Source: Gammaproteobacteria bacterium (GTDB taxonomy: Bacteria; Pseudomonadota; Gammaproteobacteria; Pseudomonadales; Azotimanducaceae). Taken from it: a DNA stretch of 64,000 nucleotides. The DNA lies in the NCBI GenBank assembly GCA_026707945.1, contig JAPOVV010000115.1, positions 485,646 to 549,645 of the forward strand, written 5' to 3'. Below, in pieces: positions 1-9,266 of the stretch; within the stretch, counting starts at the first letter, position 1, and each line of letters starts with the position of its first letter. The position numbers were made by a program, and so were the translations under genes. The notes beneath the pieces are model-generated. The model was not told the DNA's origin. It did no database searches and saw only the letters and a program-made list of their open reading frames with translations.

Positions 1-692
1 GGTCCGAACGTATACACGTTCTTCAATGCGAGGCAAAATGCCTCCACATTCAGCTGCCCCGATACGGCTAAATATGTTTCCTCTCCGAAGAAATCTTCAC
101 TGTAGTCGTTACGCGATTGGTTCACCAAGTCCAAGGTGCTGACACGAAACAACTCGCCTGCACCCTCGCAATCGCTAGCTGTGATGATCGGCGTATTCAC
201 CCATACAAATCCGCGCTCGCTGAAATAACGGTGCACGGACTGCGCGACTTCGTGTCGAAGGCGAGAGATCGCACCAAACGTATTCGTTCTTGGTCGTAGA
301 TGCGCAACGCTTCGTAAATACTCGAAGGTATGACGCTTCTTCGCGATGGGGTAGGCTTCTGGGTCGTCTATATCACCAATACAAGCTACTTCCGCCGCTT
401 GTATCTCGACGTCTTGGCCTTTCCCTTGAGATGCAACGATCGTACCGGTGACGCTAACTGCTGCACCCGTTGTTAATCTCGTTACTGCGGCATAGTTAGA
501 AAGATCTTGATTCGCAACAACCTGAATCGGGTCGAAACAGGAGCCATCATGTACCGAAAGAAAGGCAAACCCGCCTTTGGAGACGCGAACTGAACGTAGC
601 CAACCTTCGATCTGGATATCGGTATCGATGGAAGTCGCGCCCGTTAGGATTGATTTCACTGACGTGACTTGATTGGGGTGATCGTTCGTCAC
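1..692 (-). CDS. asnS: Asparaginyl-tRNA synthetase, N-terminal part (cut by window start)
   Basis: This gene charges tRNA-Asn with asparagine in the cytoplasm. The visible 230 codons run off the left edge. An OB-fold anticodon-binding domain spans about residues 20-115. The AsnS hallmark run YPIAKKRHTFEYLR (114-127), then LRPRTNTFG, leads into class II motif 1, ending at NTPIITASDCEGAGE (166-180). Motifs 2 and 3 lie outside the window. The start is a GTG at 692 (MTNDHPNQ), chosen because it gives the normal short N-terminus before the OB fold; the ribosome site before it is weak. It lies about 40 bases after the stop of the GNAT gene upstream and may be cotranscribed with it. The family assignment is secure; only the start is uncertain. 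Confidence 0.95.
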   Translation of the reverse strand, partial: MTNDHPNQVTSVKSILTGATSIDTDIQIEGWLRSVRVSKGGFAFLSVHDGSCFDPIQVVANQDLSNYAAVTRLTTGAAVSVTGTIVASQGKGQDVEIQAAEVACIGDIDDPEAYPIAKKRHTFEYLRSVAHLRPRTNTFGAISRLRHEVAQSVHRYFSERGFVWVNTPIITASDCEGAGELFRVSTLDLVNQSRNDYSEDFFGEETYLAVSGQLNVEAFCLALKNVYTFG

Positions 693-731
693 TGCTCGTC
701 TCGGTTCGTTGTGCAGAAGGTTGCTGCGGTA

Positions 732-1916
732 CTAGGTACGCTCAAGCACAGTCTTGAACGGTGAATGGGTGCGTACGTATTCGATGTCGCTCTTGACATA
801 GCGTTGCTCACGTTGGAGAAAGTCTGCGACAGCCTCTTTGAAACTCTCATTCGCCAGCCAGTGCGCGGAGTAGGTTTCACGCGCCAAGTAGCCACGTGCG
901 ATCTTGTGGGATCCTTGCGCGCCGGCTTCAACGCATTGGAGCTTGTTGATGATCGCGTAGTCAATTGCCTGGTAGTAGCAGATCTCGAAATGCAGAAACG
1001 GATGGTGTTCTATGCACCCCCAATTACGCCCAAACAACGTATCTTCACCAATGAAGTTAATCGCCCCAGCAACGTATCTGTTCTCACGTTTTGCCAGAAT
1101 CAGCAAGATCTGTTCGGGCATCGCTTCATTTATGAGGCTGAAGAACTCGCGCGTGAGATAGTTTGAGCCCCATTTCCGATAGGTGGTGTCTATATAAAAA
1201 TCGAAAAACGCGTCCCAATGGTGCTCTTTTAAATCGCTACCAGAAACCCACTCGATTTCGACGCCATTCTGGCACGCTTCACGCCGTTCACGACGAATGT
1301 TCTTACGTTTCTTGGACGATAGCTCGTTTTGGAATTGCTCGAAATCCCGATAGTCCTTGTTGTACCAATGAAACTGGGTGTCCAATCGCTGAAGTAATCC
1401 ACAAGAACCTGCCAGTTTCCATTCATCCTCTGGCATAAACGTAATGTGTAGGGAACTGATGTTCGTTTTCTGAGCCAATTGCGTCGCAACCTCTAGCAGC
1501 TGACGTTGCCACTCGGCTTGATATTGCCCCGGTCTTGCAAGCAAGCGCGGACCGGTCGCCGGCGTAAACGGCACACTAGATTGAAGTTTTGGGTAGTAAC
1601 GTCCGCCGGCTTGATGCCAAGCATTTGCCCAACTACCGTCGAACACGTACTCACCGCGAGAATGTGACTTGAGGTACAAGGGCATGAGTGCAACGGTCTC
1701 GCCTTCAGATTCGAGGCTGACGTGAAAGGGTGCCCAGCCAGTATCGGGACAAGCACTCTTGCTCTCCTCTAACGCGCGCAGAAACCGATAATCGACGAAC
1801 GGGTTGTAGCGATAAGACTGACTACAAGCGTCCCACGTCGCTTGCTCAATCTCACGGATGTCGTAATGAACACGACCTACGAGCGTTTTTGATTCCTGGG
1901 TTACCGATTTAGGCAC
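732..1916 (-). CDS. FemAB-like / GNAT-fold N-acyltransferase (PF04339-type, former DUF482)
   Basis: The 394-residue protein starts with GTG at 1916. It matches the PF04339 family, proteins with a duplicated GNAT/FemAB-like fold often annotated as peptidoglycan-related or GNAT acyltransferases. Typical blocks are the N-terminal NPFVDYRFLRALE, the stretch FDGSWANAW, the basic KKRKNIRRERRE near residue 205, and the C-terminal GAQGSHKIARGY. The substrate in vivo is not established for this family. No signal peptide or membrane segment is seen, so it is probably cytoplasmic. It sits upstream of asnS on the same strand with about 40 bases between, so the two may share a transcript, although nothing links the functions. 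The family call is confident; the biological role is unknown. Confidence 0.85.
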   Translation of the reverse strand: MPKSVTQESKTLVGRVHYDIREIEQATWDACSQSYRYNPFVDYRFLRALEESKSACPDTGWAPFHVSLESEGETVALMPLYLKSHSRGEYVFDGSWANAWHQAGGRYYPKLQSSVPFTPATGPRLLARPGQYQAEWQRQLLEVATQLAQKTNISSLHITFMPEDEWKLAGSCGLLQRLDTQFHWYNKDYRDFEQFQNELSSKKRKNIRRERREACQNGVEIEWVSGSDLKEHHWDAFFDFYIDTTYRKWGSNYLTREFFSLINEAMPEQILLILAKRENRYVAGAINFIGEDTLFGRNWGCIEHHPFLHFEICYYQAIDYAIINKLQCVEAGAQGSHKIARGYLARETYSAHWLANESFKEAVADFLQREQRYVKSDIEYVRTHSPFKTVLERT

Positions 1917-2117
1917 AGTTAGCTTTTTAGGTGAGTGGTCTAAGCATATTCAAGACCGTCTGAGCACTAGGGTGAATCCGACGAACCCGTCGACTGCGAA
2001 AACAAAGGCGTAACATTGCGAGCGCACATGAGCTCGCATATGTCGCGCCGTACGGAATAAGGCGTGGCCAAATTCGCGGATTCTTCGCTCCTTTAAGACA
2101 AGGTCAAACCTGTCCTC

Positions 2118-3359
2118 ATGTCTGACGATCGAACTGCCGATCTCCAAAACCTCAGCATAGATCGCTCCGAACGACCGCGCTCGAAGTGGCGAATTCTCAT
2201 TTGGATGATCTTGATCGCAGCGATCGGTGGCGCGTCGTATATCGGTTATTTCGTTTATTTCATTGACGACACACTGCAAGTGAGCTCTACGCTCGCAGTA
2301 TCAGCAGCGCGGGGCTCGCAAACGGAAAGTGTTCTCGATGCGACGGGTTTCGTCGTTGCACGGAGACAGGCATCCGTGAGTTCGAAAGTACCAGGAAAGG
2401 TCACGTCCGTACTTATTGAGGAAGGGATGGAGGTCGAGGAAGGTCAACTTCTTGCGACACTGGATGACTCGATAAACCGTGCTCAACTAGACCTTGCTCG
2501 ATCGCAGTTAGAAGCGACACGTTCGCAGCTGTCGGAGCTTAAGCTGCGTTACGAACAAGCAACGATCGATAGTCAGCGAAATGAGCGCTTGGCGGAGCAA
2601 GGCTTAATCAGCGCAAATGAACTTGAGCAGAGTCAATTGATTCGAGAAACCCTTGAGAGCGCCATAAGAGTCTCAGCCGAAAACGTTGCTGTAGGCGAAC
2701 GCACGGTCGAACTACAGGAAAAGTACGTGTCGGACATGGAGATTCGAGCGCCGTTTGCGGGAATCGTCATCTCAAAGACCGCCCAACCCGGGGAAATGAT
2801 CGCGCCCGTTGCCGGTGGTGGTGGTTTTACGCGTACCGGTATCTGCACGATCGTGGATATGGATTCGCTGGAAGTTCAGATCGATGTCACCGAGTCATAT
2901 ATCAATCGCGTTCAACCGGGGCAGCAAGTTACGGTTCAACTTACGGCGTATCCCGATTTCAGGATGCCCGCTGAAGTGATCGCGATCATTCCTACGGCAG
3001 ATCGCGCGCGATCGACCGTCAAGGTAAGGGTCGGTTTCAAACAGCGGGATGATCGCGTGCTTCCAGATATGGCCGTAAAAGTTTCATTCCTGGAAGAAGG
3101 TGAGATTGCGGAGCTGCAAGAAGTGCCGACCGGTGTCGTTGTTCCCATGTCGGCGATCGATACCGAGGGTGGTGTCAGTCGAGTTTGGGTGATCAAAGAT
3201 AACGTGGTTGGGAGCCGGCGGGTTCGTCTTGGTGACGAGGCCGAAAATGGAAATGTTCAGATCATCGACGGTCTGAGGAGTGGGGAGCGCGTCGTCACTG
3301 GGCTATCTCCAGAACTCAAGCGTGGACTCGTAGATGGAAAAACTGTCACAGCGATTTAA
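2118..3359 (+). CDS. HlyD/MacA-type periplasmic adaptor of an ABC exporter
   Basis: This 413-residue membrane-fusion protein would bridge an inner-membrane ABC pump to an outer-membrane channel. One transmembrane helix lies at about residues 25-48. A lipoyl-like hairpin half follows (VSSKVPGKVTSVLIEEGM), then a long alpha-helical coiled coil (about 120-205), the second lipoyl half (MEIRAPFAGIV) and beta-barrel and membrane-proximal domains. It is the first gene of an operon with an ATPase (18 bases downstream) and two FtsX-type permeases. The set resembles MacAB, except that the permease and ATPase are separate genes. No outer-membrane TolC partner is encoded nearby. The substrate cannot be read from the sequence. 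Confidence 0.88.
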   Translation: MSDDRTADLQNLSIDRSERPRSKWRILIWMILIAAIGGASYIGYFVYFIDDTLQVSSTLAVSAARGSQTESVLDATGFVVARRQASVSSKVPGKVTSVLIEEGMEVEEGQLLATLDDSINRAQLDLARSQLEATRSQLSELKLRYEQATIDSQRNERLAEQGLISANELEQSQLIRETLESAIRVSAENVAVGERTVELQEKYVSDMEIRAPFAGIVISKTAQPGEMIAPVAGGGGFTRTGICTIVDMDSLEVQIDVTESYINRVQPGQQVTVQLTAYPDFRMPAEVIAIIPTADRARSTVKVRVGFKQRDDRVLPDMAVKVSFLEEGEIAELQEVPTGVVVPMSAIDTEGGVSRVWVIKDNVVGSRRVRLGDEAENGNVQIIDGLRSGERVVTGLSPELKRGLVDGKTVTAI

Positions 3360-3377
3360 CGAAGGGTAAGGCAGGCA

Positions 3378-4073
3378 ATGGCTTTTATTGAATTGACGAG
3401 AGTAGTTAAGAACTACGAAAAGGGCAGTGAAGTTGTGCACGTTCTGCAGGACTTGAATTTGTCTTTGCACGAGGGTGACTTCCTAGCCTTGATGGGTCCA
3501 AGCGGGAGTGGCAAGAGCACGCTGCTGAATTTGATCGGAGGTATTGACCAGCCGACAGCAGGGAGCGTTCTCGTCGACGGTGCTAACTTGGGGAACATGT
3601 CAGGATCTCAACTTGCGAAGTGGCGATCAGAAACCATTGGGTTCGTGTTTCAGTTCTACAACTTGCTGCCATTCTTGACCGCGGAGCGCAATGTCGAATT
3701 GCCCTTGCTTCTTACGAATCTAGGTGGCTCGCAACGAAAAGAAAACGCTTTGACTGCTTTACGGACGGTGTCTCTGGAGGACCGTGCGAAGCACAAGCCG
3801 GGTGAATTAAGCGGCGGTCAACAACAGCGTGTCGCGATAGCCCGCGCAATCGTTGCGGATCCAAAAATCTTGGTATGCGATGAACCGACCGGCGACCTAG
3901 ATCGCCAAAGTGCGCAGGAGATTCTCGCACTTCTTGAAACCCTAAACGAACGATTCGGCAAGACCGTCATCATGGTGACGCATGACCCGCTAGCAGCAGA
4001 ACACGCCAAAACCGTATTGCACCTTGACAAAGGTGTTCTCGTGGAGAGCGGGCAAGCGGAGGTTTCGGCATGA
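3378..4073 (+). CDS. ABC transporter ATPase, MacB/LolD type
   Basis: The 231-residue protein is a stand-alone nucleotide-binding subunit of the MacB/LolD/FtsE family, which energises FtsX-like permeases by mechanotransmission rather than classical transport. Walker A is GPSGSGKST (40-48), the signature is LSGGQQQ (144-150), and Walker B is ILVCDEP (164-170) with catalytic Glu169, followed by the D-loop GDLD. All catalytic residues are present. The start ATG follows an AAGG-type ribosome site. The stop overlaps the first permease start (ATGA), which suggests translational coupling. It works with the two permeases downstream and the adaptor upstream. Confidence 0.92.
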   Translation: MAFIELTRVVKNYEKGSEVVHVLQDLNLSLHEGDFLALMGPSGSGKSTLLNLIGGIDQPTAGSVLVDGANLGNMSGSQLAKWRSETIGFVFQFYNLLPFLTAERNVELPLLLTNLGGSQRKENALTALRTVSLEDRAKHKPGELSGGQQQRVAIARAIVADPKILVCDEPTGDLDRQSAQEILALLETLNERFGKTVIMVTHDPLAAEHAKTVLHLDKGVLVESGQAEVSA

Positions 4074-5236
4074 CAAGCGTTGGATTCGTGTGGAAGAACC
4101 TCTACCGGAAGAAAACTCGAACGTTTCTAACGTTCTTCTGCCTCTTTATTGCGTTCTTGCTATATGTTGCACTTGGTTCGATCGCCGTCGTATTTTCGAT
4201 CGATACCGTGAGTGGTGAACTTGGTGCGAATCGCCTTCAAACGAGCGCCAAGTACTCCATGATCGATGACATCCCGAAGCGGTATGTGGACGAAATAACG
4301 CAACTAGATGGTGTTGAGGTGGTAACTCATATGACATGGTTCGGCGGTTATTACCAGGAACCAAGCAACATGCTCGTCACGTTTCCAGTGGATCCTAGTA
4401 CGTATTTCCGGATTTACCGTGAGCTTGAAATAAGCGATGAGCACCTTACGGCGTTCTTGGAGACTCGACGCGGCATGGTCGCGCCAATAGAAACGGTCGA
4501 AAGGTATCAGTGGAAGGTCGGTGACATTATTCCGATTGGTTCCCAGATCTATGCGCAAAAAGACGGAAACCGCATATGGGAGTTCGAACTGGTTGGTTTT
4601 TACACGCCACAACAGGAGGGAATGAGCGCCGTCCTGTTGCAGTACGACTACTTCGAAGAAGCGAATGCATTTGGGCCAGGTGCTGTGGGCTGGCTGACAA
4701 TCGAGATCTCAGACCCACAACTAGCACCGGAACTTGCGCAGAAGATTGACAGCATGTATATCAATTCTTCCGACCCTGTCCGGACAGCGACAGAAAGCGA
4801 ATCGAATCGTCAGTTTCTTGCGCAGTACGGCAACATCACGTTGATGATGAGTGGCATTCTCCTTGCCGTGTTTTTCACGATTCTATTGGTATGTGCAAAC
4901 ACGATGGCTCAGGCATTTCGAGAACGTATCGCCGAACTTGGCGTGTTGAAGACGATCGGGTTTAACGACTACAAGCTAGGGATGTGGATGCTCAGTGAGG
5001 CCATCCTGTTGAGTGTCCTACCTGCGATTTTTGGTGTGCTTGTCGGCATGGGACTGCTCATCGCAGTTGGGTCGACAGGTGCAGCGGCAATGTTCATTCC
5101 GACACCACCGATGTCCGTGTTGCTGTCGACGGCAGTTTCATCCCTCGCGCTCGCCGGTGCGCTAGGTGTGCTCGTAGGTGCGATTCCGGCTCTGTCGACA
5201 ACTCGCATGTCCATCGTCGACGCAATGCACGCGTGA
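4070..5236 (+). CDS. FtsX/MacB-like ABC permease, first of a pair
   Basis: The protein has 388 residues: an N-terminal transmembrane helix (about 18-43, after KNLYRKKTRTFLTF), a large periplasmic MacB-core-like domain (about 45-250), then three C-terminal helices. The FtsX-like signature FRERIAELGVLKTIGF lies on the cytosolic loop between helices 2 and 3, and the C-terminal SIVDAMHA is typical. It overlaps the ATPase gene by 4 bases and is 15 bases before a second, divergent permease. The pair probably forms a heterodimer, as LolC and LolE do. The periplasmic domain would contact the adaptor. Substrate unknown. Confidence 0.88.
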   Translation: MTSVGFVWKNLYRKKTRTFLTFFCLFIAFLLYVALGSIAVVFSIDTVSGELGANRLQTSAKYSMIDDIPKRYVDEITQLDGVEVVTHMTWFGGYYQEPSNMLVTFPVDPSTYFRIYRELEISDEHLTAFLETRRGMVAPIETVERYQWKVGDIIPIGSQIYAQKDGNRIWEFELVGFYTPQQEGMSAVLLQYDYFEEANAFGPGAVGWLTIEISDPQLAPELAQKIDSMYINSSDPVRTATESESNRQFLAQYGNITLMMSGILLAVFFTILLVCANTMAQAFRERIAELGVLKTIGFNDYKLGMWMLSEAILLSVLPAIFGVLVGMGLLIAVGSTGAAAMFIPTPPMSVLLSTAVSSLALAGALGVLVGAIPALSTTRMSIVDAMHA

Positions 5237-5251
5237 GACTGAGGATTCACG

Positions 5252-6412
5252 ATGCTTAAGCAAATCTTCAAAATCTCGCTCATGAACTTGCGCAATTTGC
5301 CGTCGCGATTTGGTATTTCGTCGGTCGTCGTTGTTGGAATCGGCGGGGTCGTCGGCGTCTTGGTGGCGATTTTGGCAATGGCTTCGGGCTTCGAATCTGC
5401 ACTGGCGAGTGGTGCATCGAGTGACCGCGTGATTCTGTTGCGAGAAGGATCGACTGATGAGATGGCGAGTTCGATCGGTCCGCCAGAAGTTGCCCTGATT
5501 GAGACATTACCTGGGGTCGCTGCTTTCAGCCCAGAGCTGTACACCGTGGTCGACGTTCCCAAGATGGATACGGGCACCTACGCAAATCTAATCGCACGAG
5601 GTGTCGGAACAGGCGCTTTTGAAGTGCGCCCTGAAGTTGAGATTGTCGCGGGTAGAAATTTCGTGCCGGGGCGAACCGAGATCATCGCAGGGGTAAAAGC
5701 CGCTAGCGAATTCAGAGGCTTGGATGTTGGGTCGGAAGTGTCATTACGAGACTCGACGTGGCAGGTCGTTGGCCATTTTGAAGCAGCGGGATCAGCGTAT
5801 GAATCCGAGATTTGGCTTGACTTTCCAGCAGCACTCAGTGCATTCCGTCGCGGCTCTGCAACGTCGCTGAGGATTCGACTAGACTCCCCTGCATCCTTCG
5901 ACGAATTGTCGCAAGCCATTGCAAACGATCCGCGTCTGCAGGTGCAAGTTATCTCTGAACCTTCGTTCATCGAGGGTCAATCAGCGACGTTACGGCAAGT
6001 CATTAAGTCGTTCGGCTATGCCGTCGCAGTGATCATGGCGATTGGCGCACTATTTGCTGCTCTCAATACGATGTACACCGCCGTATCGACTCGAACGATT
6101 GAAATCGCAACGTTGCGTGCGATTGGTTTCTCAAGCGTGCCGATCGTCGTATCGGTGATGATCGAAGCGGTTATTCTGGCAGTTCTTGGCGGTGCATTAG
6201 GGGCACTGTTTTCGTACTTGTTCTTCAACGGATTTACGGTTGCGACCTTGAATCCTGCGGCTTTTTCACAAGTTGCATTCGATTTCAATGTCTCAACAGA
6301 AATCGTTTATCTCGGCATGACGTGGGCGATCGTCATCGGCTTCTTCGGGGGCTTGCTTCCTGCAATTAGCGCAGCCTTCATTCCGATCACCACCGCATTA
6401 CGAGGCGAATAA
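5252..6412 (+). CDS. FtsX/MacB-like ABC permease, second of a pair
   Basis: The 386-residue protein has the same layout as the preceding permease: a first transmembrane helix near residues 20-47 (rich in Val and Gly), a periplasmic domain, and three C-terminal helices with the loop motif RTIEIATLRAIGFSS and a C-terminal TALRGE. Sequence identity with the neighbour is low by eye, so the two are not a recent duplication and likely form a heterodimer over one ATPase dimer. The product N-terminus MLKQIFKISLMNLRNLPSR is typical of this family. It is the last gene of the exporter operon; the MATE gene begins 39 bases later and could be cotranscribed. Confidence 0.88.
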   Translation: MLKQIFKISLMNLRNLPSRFGISSVVVVGIGGVVGVLVAILAMASGFESALASGASSDRVILLREGSTDEMASSIGPPEVALIETLPGVAAFSPELYTVVDVPKMDTGTYANLIARGVGTGAFEVRPEVEIVAGRNFVPGRTEIIAGVKAASEFRGLDVGSEVSLRDSTWQVVGHFEAAGSAYESEIWLDFPAALSAFRRGSATSLRIRLDSPASFDELSQAIANDPRLQVQVISEPSFIEGQSATLRQVIKSFGYAVAVIMAIGALFAALNTMYTAVSTRTIEIATLRAIGFSSVPIVVSVMIEAVILAVLGGALGALFSYLFFNGFTVATLNPAAFSQVAFDFNVSTEIVYLGMTWAIVIGFFGGLLPAISAAFIPITTALRGE

Positions 6413-6451
6413 CGCAAGACAATCAATCCAGACTGCGTCAAGTGAGACGTA

Positions 6452-7864
6452 GTGACTGACGCCGACGTCCAAGCTTCGGACCAACAACGCGCTCAGCGGC
6501 GACTAGGCGGCGCAGAGGCGAGTTTGCTTGACGGCTCAATTCCGCGGCAGCTGTTCAGGTTAACGGTGCCCATGTTGCTGGGATTCTCATCGATGATGAT
6601 CGCATCGTTAATCGACACGTACTACGTGGGACAGATTGGCACGATCGAGCTGGCCGCCGTGACCTTGACATTCCCACTCGTCATGGGCTTCTCAAGTCTT
6701 TCCATGGGCTTCGGAATAGGTGCGACGTCGATCATCTCTCGGACAGTGGGCGCAGGTGATTGGGCGACGGCTCAACGAATCGCGACGCACACACTGATGC
6801 TCGTGATTTGTTTCGTGTCGGTGCTCAGTGTCGTCGGTTTTGTGTTTGCGGAATCGATCTTCGTGATGCTCAACGCGCGCGAGGAACTCTTCCCAATCGC
6901 GGTGCAGTACACCTATATCACGCTGCTAGGCGTACCAATCCTAGCCGTTCCGATGGTAGGCGGCATGATGCTGCGATCATTTAACGACGTGCGTTCTCCA
7001 GCCATCATCATGGTCGCTGGGGCCATCATTCAAGTGATCATTGCGCCGGCGCTCATCTGGGGAATTGGCTCGTGGGAAGGACTCGGCGTCTTCGGTTCGG
7101 CGTGGTCATTCGTGCTTTCTCGATTAATCGTCGCGATTTACGCAATCGGGTTGTTCCGACGCCGCGGTTTCATTCAGCATCCAGGTTCATTTAAGGCTTT
7201 TCGAACGTCTGTTCGCGAAGTGATGCGGCTGGCGATACCTTCAATGGCGAGTCAAGTCTTGATGCCTGTCTCGATGTATCTGATCATGATGCTCATCGCG
7301 TTGTATGACAATCATGTCGTCGCCGCATATGGTGTCGCGACGCGAATCGAGTCGATGACCATGATCGTGATCATGGCGATGAGTTCAAGCATGGGTCCTT
7401 TTGTCGGTCAGAACTTTGGCGCGCGCCGATTCGACCGGATTCAAAGCGCGCTTCGGATGAGTTATGGGTTCTGTTTTACCTATGGACTCATCGTTACCGT
7501 GATCCTGGTGTTACTTGGAGGCGCAATTTCAGGCGTCTTTAGAGACGACCCGGCAGTTGTCGCTGTCGCAACTGAGTTCTTCTACATCGTCCCGATCACG
7601 CTTGGGATCATGAGTGTCGCGATGATCGCGGGTAGTACGTTTGTGGCATATGGTGAACCGATACCGTCTTTCGTGTTGTCCATGTTCCGCATGTTCGTGG
7701 TGCTGTTACCACTCTGTTATTTGCTGAATTGGCTCTTTGGTTACATCGGTATCTTCATCGCGATCGCGATCACGAACGGTTTGGTAGGATTGATTGCGGT
7801 TTTTTGGCTCGGCACAATGACCAAGCGATTTGAGAGACAGCTATCGCCGCAAACGGCGTTGTAG
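6452..7864 (+). CDS. MATE family multidrug/cation antiporter
   Basis: A 470-residue polytopic inner-membrane protein with about 12 hydrophobic segments in two homologous halves. The N-half begins LFRLTVPMLLGFSSMM and the C-half VMRLAIPSMASQVLM, the usual MATE pseudo-repeat. Proteins of this family exchange drugs or cationic metabolites for Na+ or H+. The start is a GTG at 6452 preceded by GTGAGACG, a weak ribosome site; the first 30 residues are hydrophilic and may be partly untranslated. The gene lies 39 bases after the ABC exporter operon, so it may belong to the same efflux unit. The substrate cannot be inferred. Confidence 0.9.
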   Translation: MTDADVQASDQQRAQRRLGGAEASLLDGSIPRQLFRLTVPMLLGFSSMMIASLIDTYYVGQIGTIELAAVTLTFPLVMGFSSLSMGFGIGATSIISRTVGAGDWATAQRIATHTLMLVICFVSVLSVVGFVFAESIFVMLNAREELFPIAVQYTYITLLGVPILAVPMVGGMMLRSFNDVRSPAIIMVAGAIIQVIIAPALIWGIGSWEGLGVFGSAWSFVLSRLIVAIYAIGLFRRRGFIQHPGSFKAFRTSVREVMRLAIPSMASQVLMPVSMYLIMMLIALYDNHVVAAYGVATRIESMTMIVIMAMSSSMGPFVGQNFGARRFDRIQSALRMSYGFCFTYGLIVTVILVLLGGAISGVFRDDPAVVAVATEFFYIVPITLGIMSVAMIAGSTFVAYGEPIPSFVLSMFRMFVVLLPLCYLLNWLFGYIGIFIAIAITNGLVGLIAVFWLGTMTKRFERQLSPQTAL

Positions 7865-7877
7865 ACCCAACTAAATT

Positions 7878-7892
7878 CGAGCGATTGGCTCG
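7878..7892. terminator. Short hairpin between convergent MATE and flavodoxin genes
   Basis: The sequence CGAGC-GATTG-GCTCG forms a 5-bp stem with a 5-base loop, followed by TTAATAAA. It lies 14 bases after the MATE stop and, before the TnpB element inserted, would have lain a few bases from the flavodoxin stop, so it could serve both convergent genes. The stem is short and the call is tentative. Confidence 0.35.
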
Positions 7893-7901
7893 TTAATAAA
7901 T

Positions 7902-7929
7902 GGCGCTTATGTAGTTACTTGTGGTTTTC
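7902..7929 (+). repeat. Left terminal inverted repeat of the TnpB element
   Basis: The 28-bp repeat begins GGCGCTTATGTAGTT and ends TGTGGTTTTC. Relative to the right copy only the three central bases (7917-7919) differ. The 124 bases between this repeat and tnpB hold no recognisable gene. Confidence 0.75.
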
Positions 7930-8053
7930 GCTTAGTGGTTACGTGATCCCCCGCCTATCTTATTGATTTTGTGAGGTAATCAGGCACAACTGCCGACGAG
8001 TCGACCCGACGATTTCTTTTGCGCAGTCACGGATATGAGCTTAAGCTTCCGCT

Positions 8054-9259
8054 GTGATTACGTATACCTATAAGGCCAAGCTAAACGCCCATACGCATCG
8101 GAACCTCGCCGAGTTCCTGACGCAGCAACGGCTGCTTTACAACGGGGCGCTGCAGGAACGCATCGACTGCTACCAGAAAACGGGTGACAGCATCAGCCTC
8201 TTCGACCAACGCGGGTCGCTGACGACGCTTCGCCACACCGATGAATGGTTTGGCAAGTTTGACCGCTGGTGTCAGGATTCGGCGTTGGTCCGGGTCGACC
8301 GGGCGTTCCAGCGGTTCTTCCGCGAAGGTCGCGGGTTTCCGCGCTTCAAGTCGTCGAAGTGCAGCGTGATGTCGTTTGAGACCCTCCAGATCAAGCCCAT
8401 GTTTAACGGCAAGTACGGATCCGTGAAGATCAAGGGGATCGGGCGGTTCCGCTGGCGACAGGACGATCGATGTGACGATCGCGACAAGGTCAAGCTCCTA
8501 CGGGTCGTGCAACGACCCACCGGGGTCTTCATCCAGTTGGTGTGCGACGTAGAGACCCGACGCATCGGACTGAACCGTGCCATCGGCATCGATGTCGGGG
8601 TAAGCGTGAACGCGGCGTTGTCCGATGGTACGGTGATTCCACGCCATACCCCGGACCGTGCCGAGATCCGCCGCAAGCAACGTGCCTTGAGTCGCTGCAA
8701 GCGGGGGTCGAAGGGTCGTGCGAAACGACGGCAGGCGCTTGCGCGGGCGTGTTATCGGGCGCGTGTGCAGCGTCACAATGCCCTGCATCGTCTCACCAGC
8801 GAGATCGTCAAACTTCACGGCAAATGGATTGCGGTGGAAGATCTCGACATCGAGGCGATGACCGCATCGGCGGCCGGTACCGCCGATTGCCCAGGACGCC
8901 GGGTCAAGCAGAAGACCGGATTGAATCGCTCGATCCTCGACCAGAATTGGGGGATGTTCATCATGCAACTCGACTACAAGGCTGCAAGCGCCGGTGGTCA
9001 GTTGGTGCGCGTCGACCCCAAACACACCACGCAACGATGTTCTCGTTGTGGTGGTTTACCGAACAAAGCGTTAACGCTGAAGGATCGTTGGTATCACTGC
9101 ACCCATTGCGGATATGGTGACGACCGCGACGTGAACGCGGCGAAGAATGTGTTGCTCAAGGGGTTTGCGCTCTTTGATGCGGGTGGTTCTTTTCCCGCAG
9201 TGTCGGCAACTGAAACACAGAATCAAGACGTGGGTCTTGATCGACATGAAACCGTGTAA
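8054..9259 (+). CDS. tnpB: TnpB (OrfB), RNA-guided nuclease of the IS200/IS605-IS607 type
   Basis: The 401-residue protein is a TnpB, the RNA-guided DNA nuclease family from which Cas12 arose. It appears intact: the N-terminal OrfB domain (about 1-165), RuvC-I GIDVGVS with Asp180, RuvC-II IAVEDLDI with Glu262, the four-cysteine zinc ribbon (Cys329, 332, 349, 352), and RuvC-III DRDVNAAKN with Asp359. The start is GTG at 8054 with only a weak ribosome site. Known TnpB guide RNAs derive from the 3' end of the gene and the element's right end, so the guide here would read into 9295 onward; this is inference. The gene is GC-richer than its surroundings, which suggests transfer. Confidence 0.93.
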   Translation: MITYTYKAKLNAHTHRNLAEFLTQQRLLYNGALQERIDCYQKTGDSISLFDQRGSLTTLRHTDEWFGKFDRWCQDSALVRVDRAFQRFFREGRGFPRFKSSKCSVMSFETLQIKPMFNGKYGSVKIKGIGRFRWRQDDRCDDRDKVKLLRVVQRPTGVFIQLVCDVETRRIGLNRAIGIDVGVSVNAALSDGTVIPRHTPDRAEIRRKQRALSRCKRGSKGRAKRRQALARACYRARVQRHNALHRLTSEIVKLHGKWIAVEDLDIEAMTASAAGTADCPGRRVKQKTGLNRSILDQNWGMFIMQLDYKAASAGGQLVRVDPKHTTQRCSRCGGLPNKALTLKDRWYHCTHCGYGDDRDVNAAKNVLLKGFALFDAGGSFPAVSATETQNQDVGLDRHETV

Positions 9260-9266
9260 TGAGTGT

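Noticed and set aside
7930..8053. Remnant of a tnpA transposase upstream of tnpB
   Set aside because: Only 124 bases lie between the left repeat and tnpB, with no HUH or Tyr motif in any frame.
8498..9120. Overlapping long reading frames inside tnpB on both strands
   Set aside because: They are out-of-frame shadows of the GC-rich tnpB gene without domains or starts.
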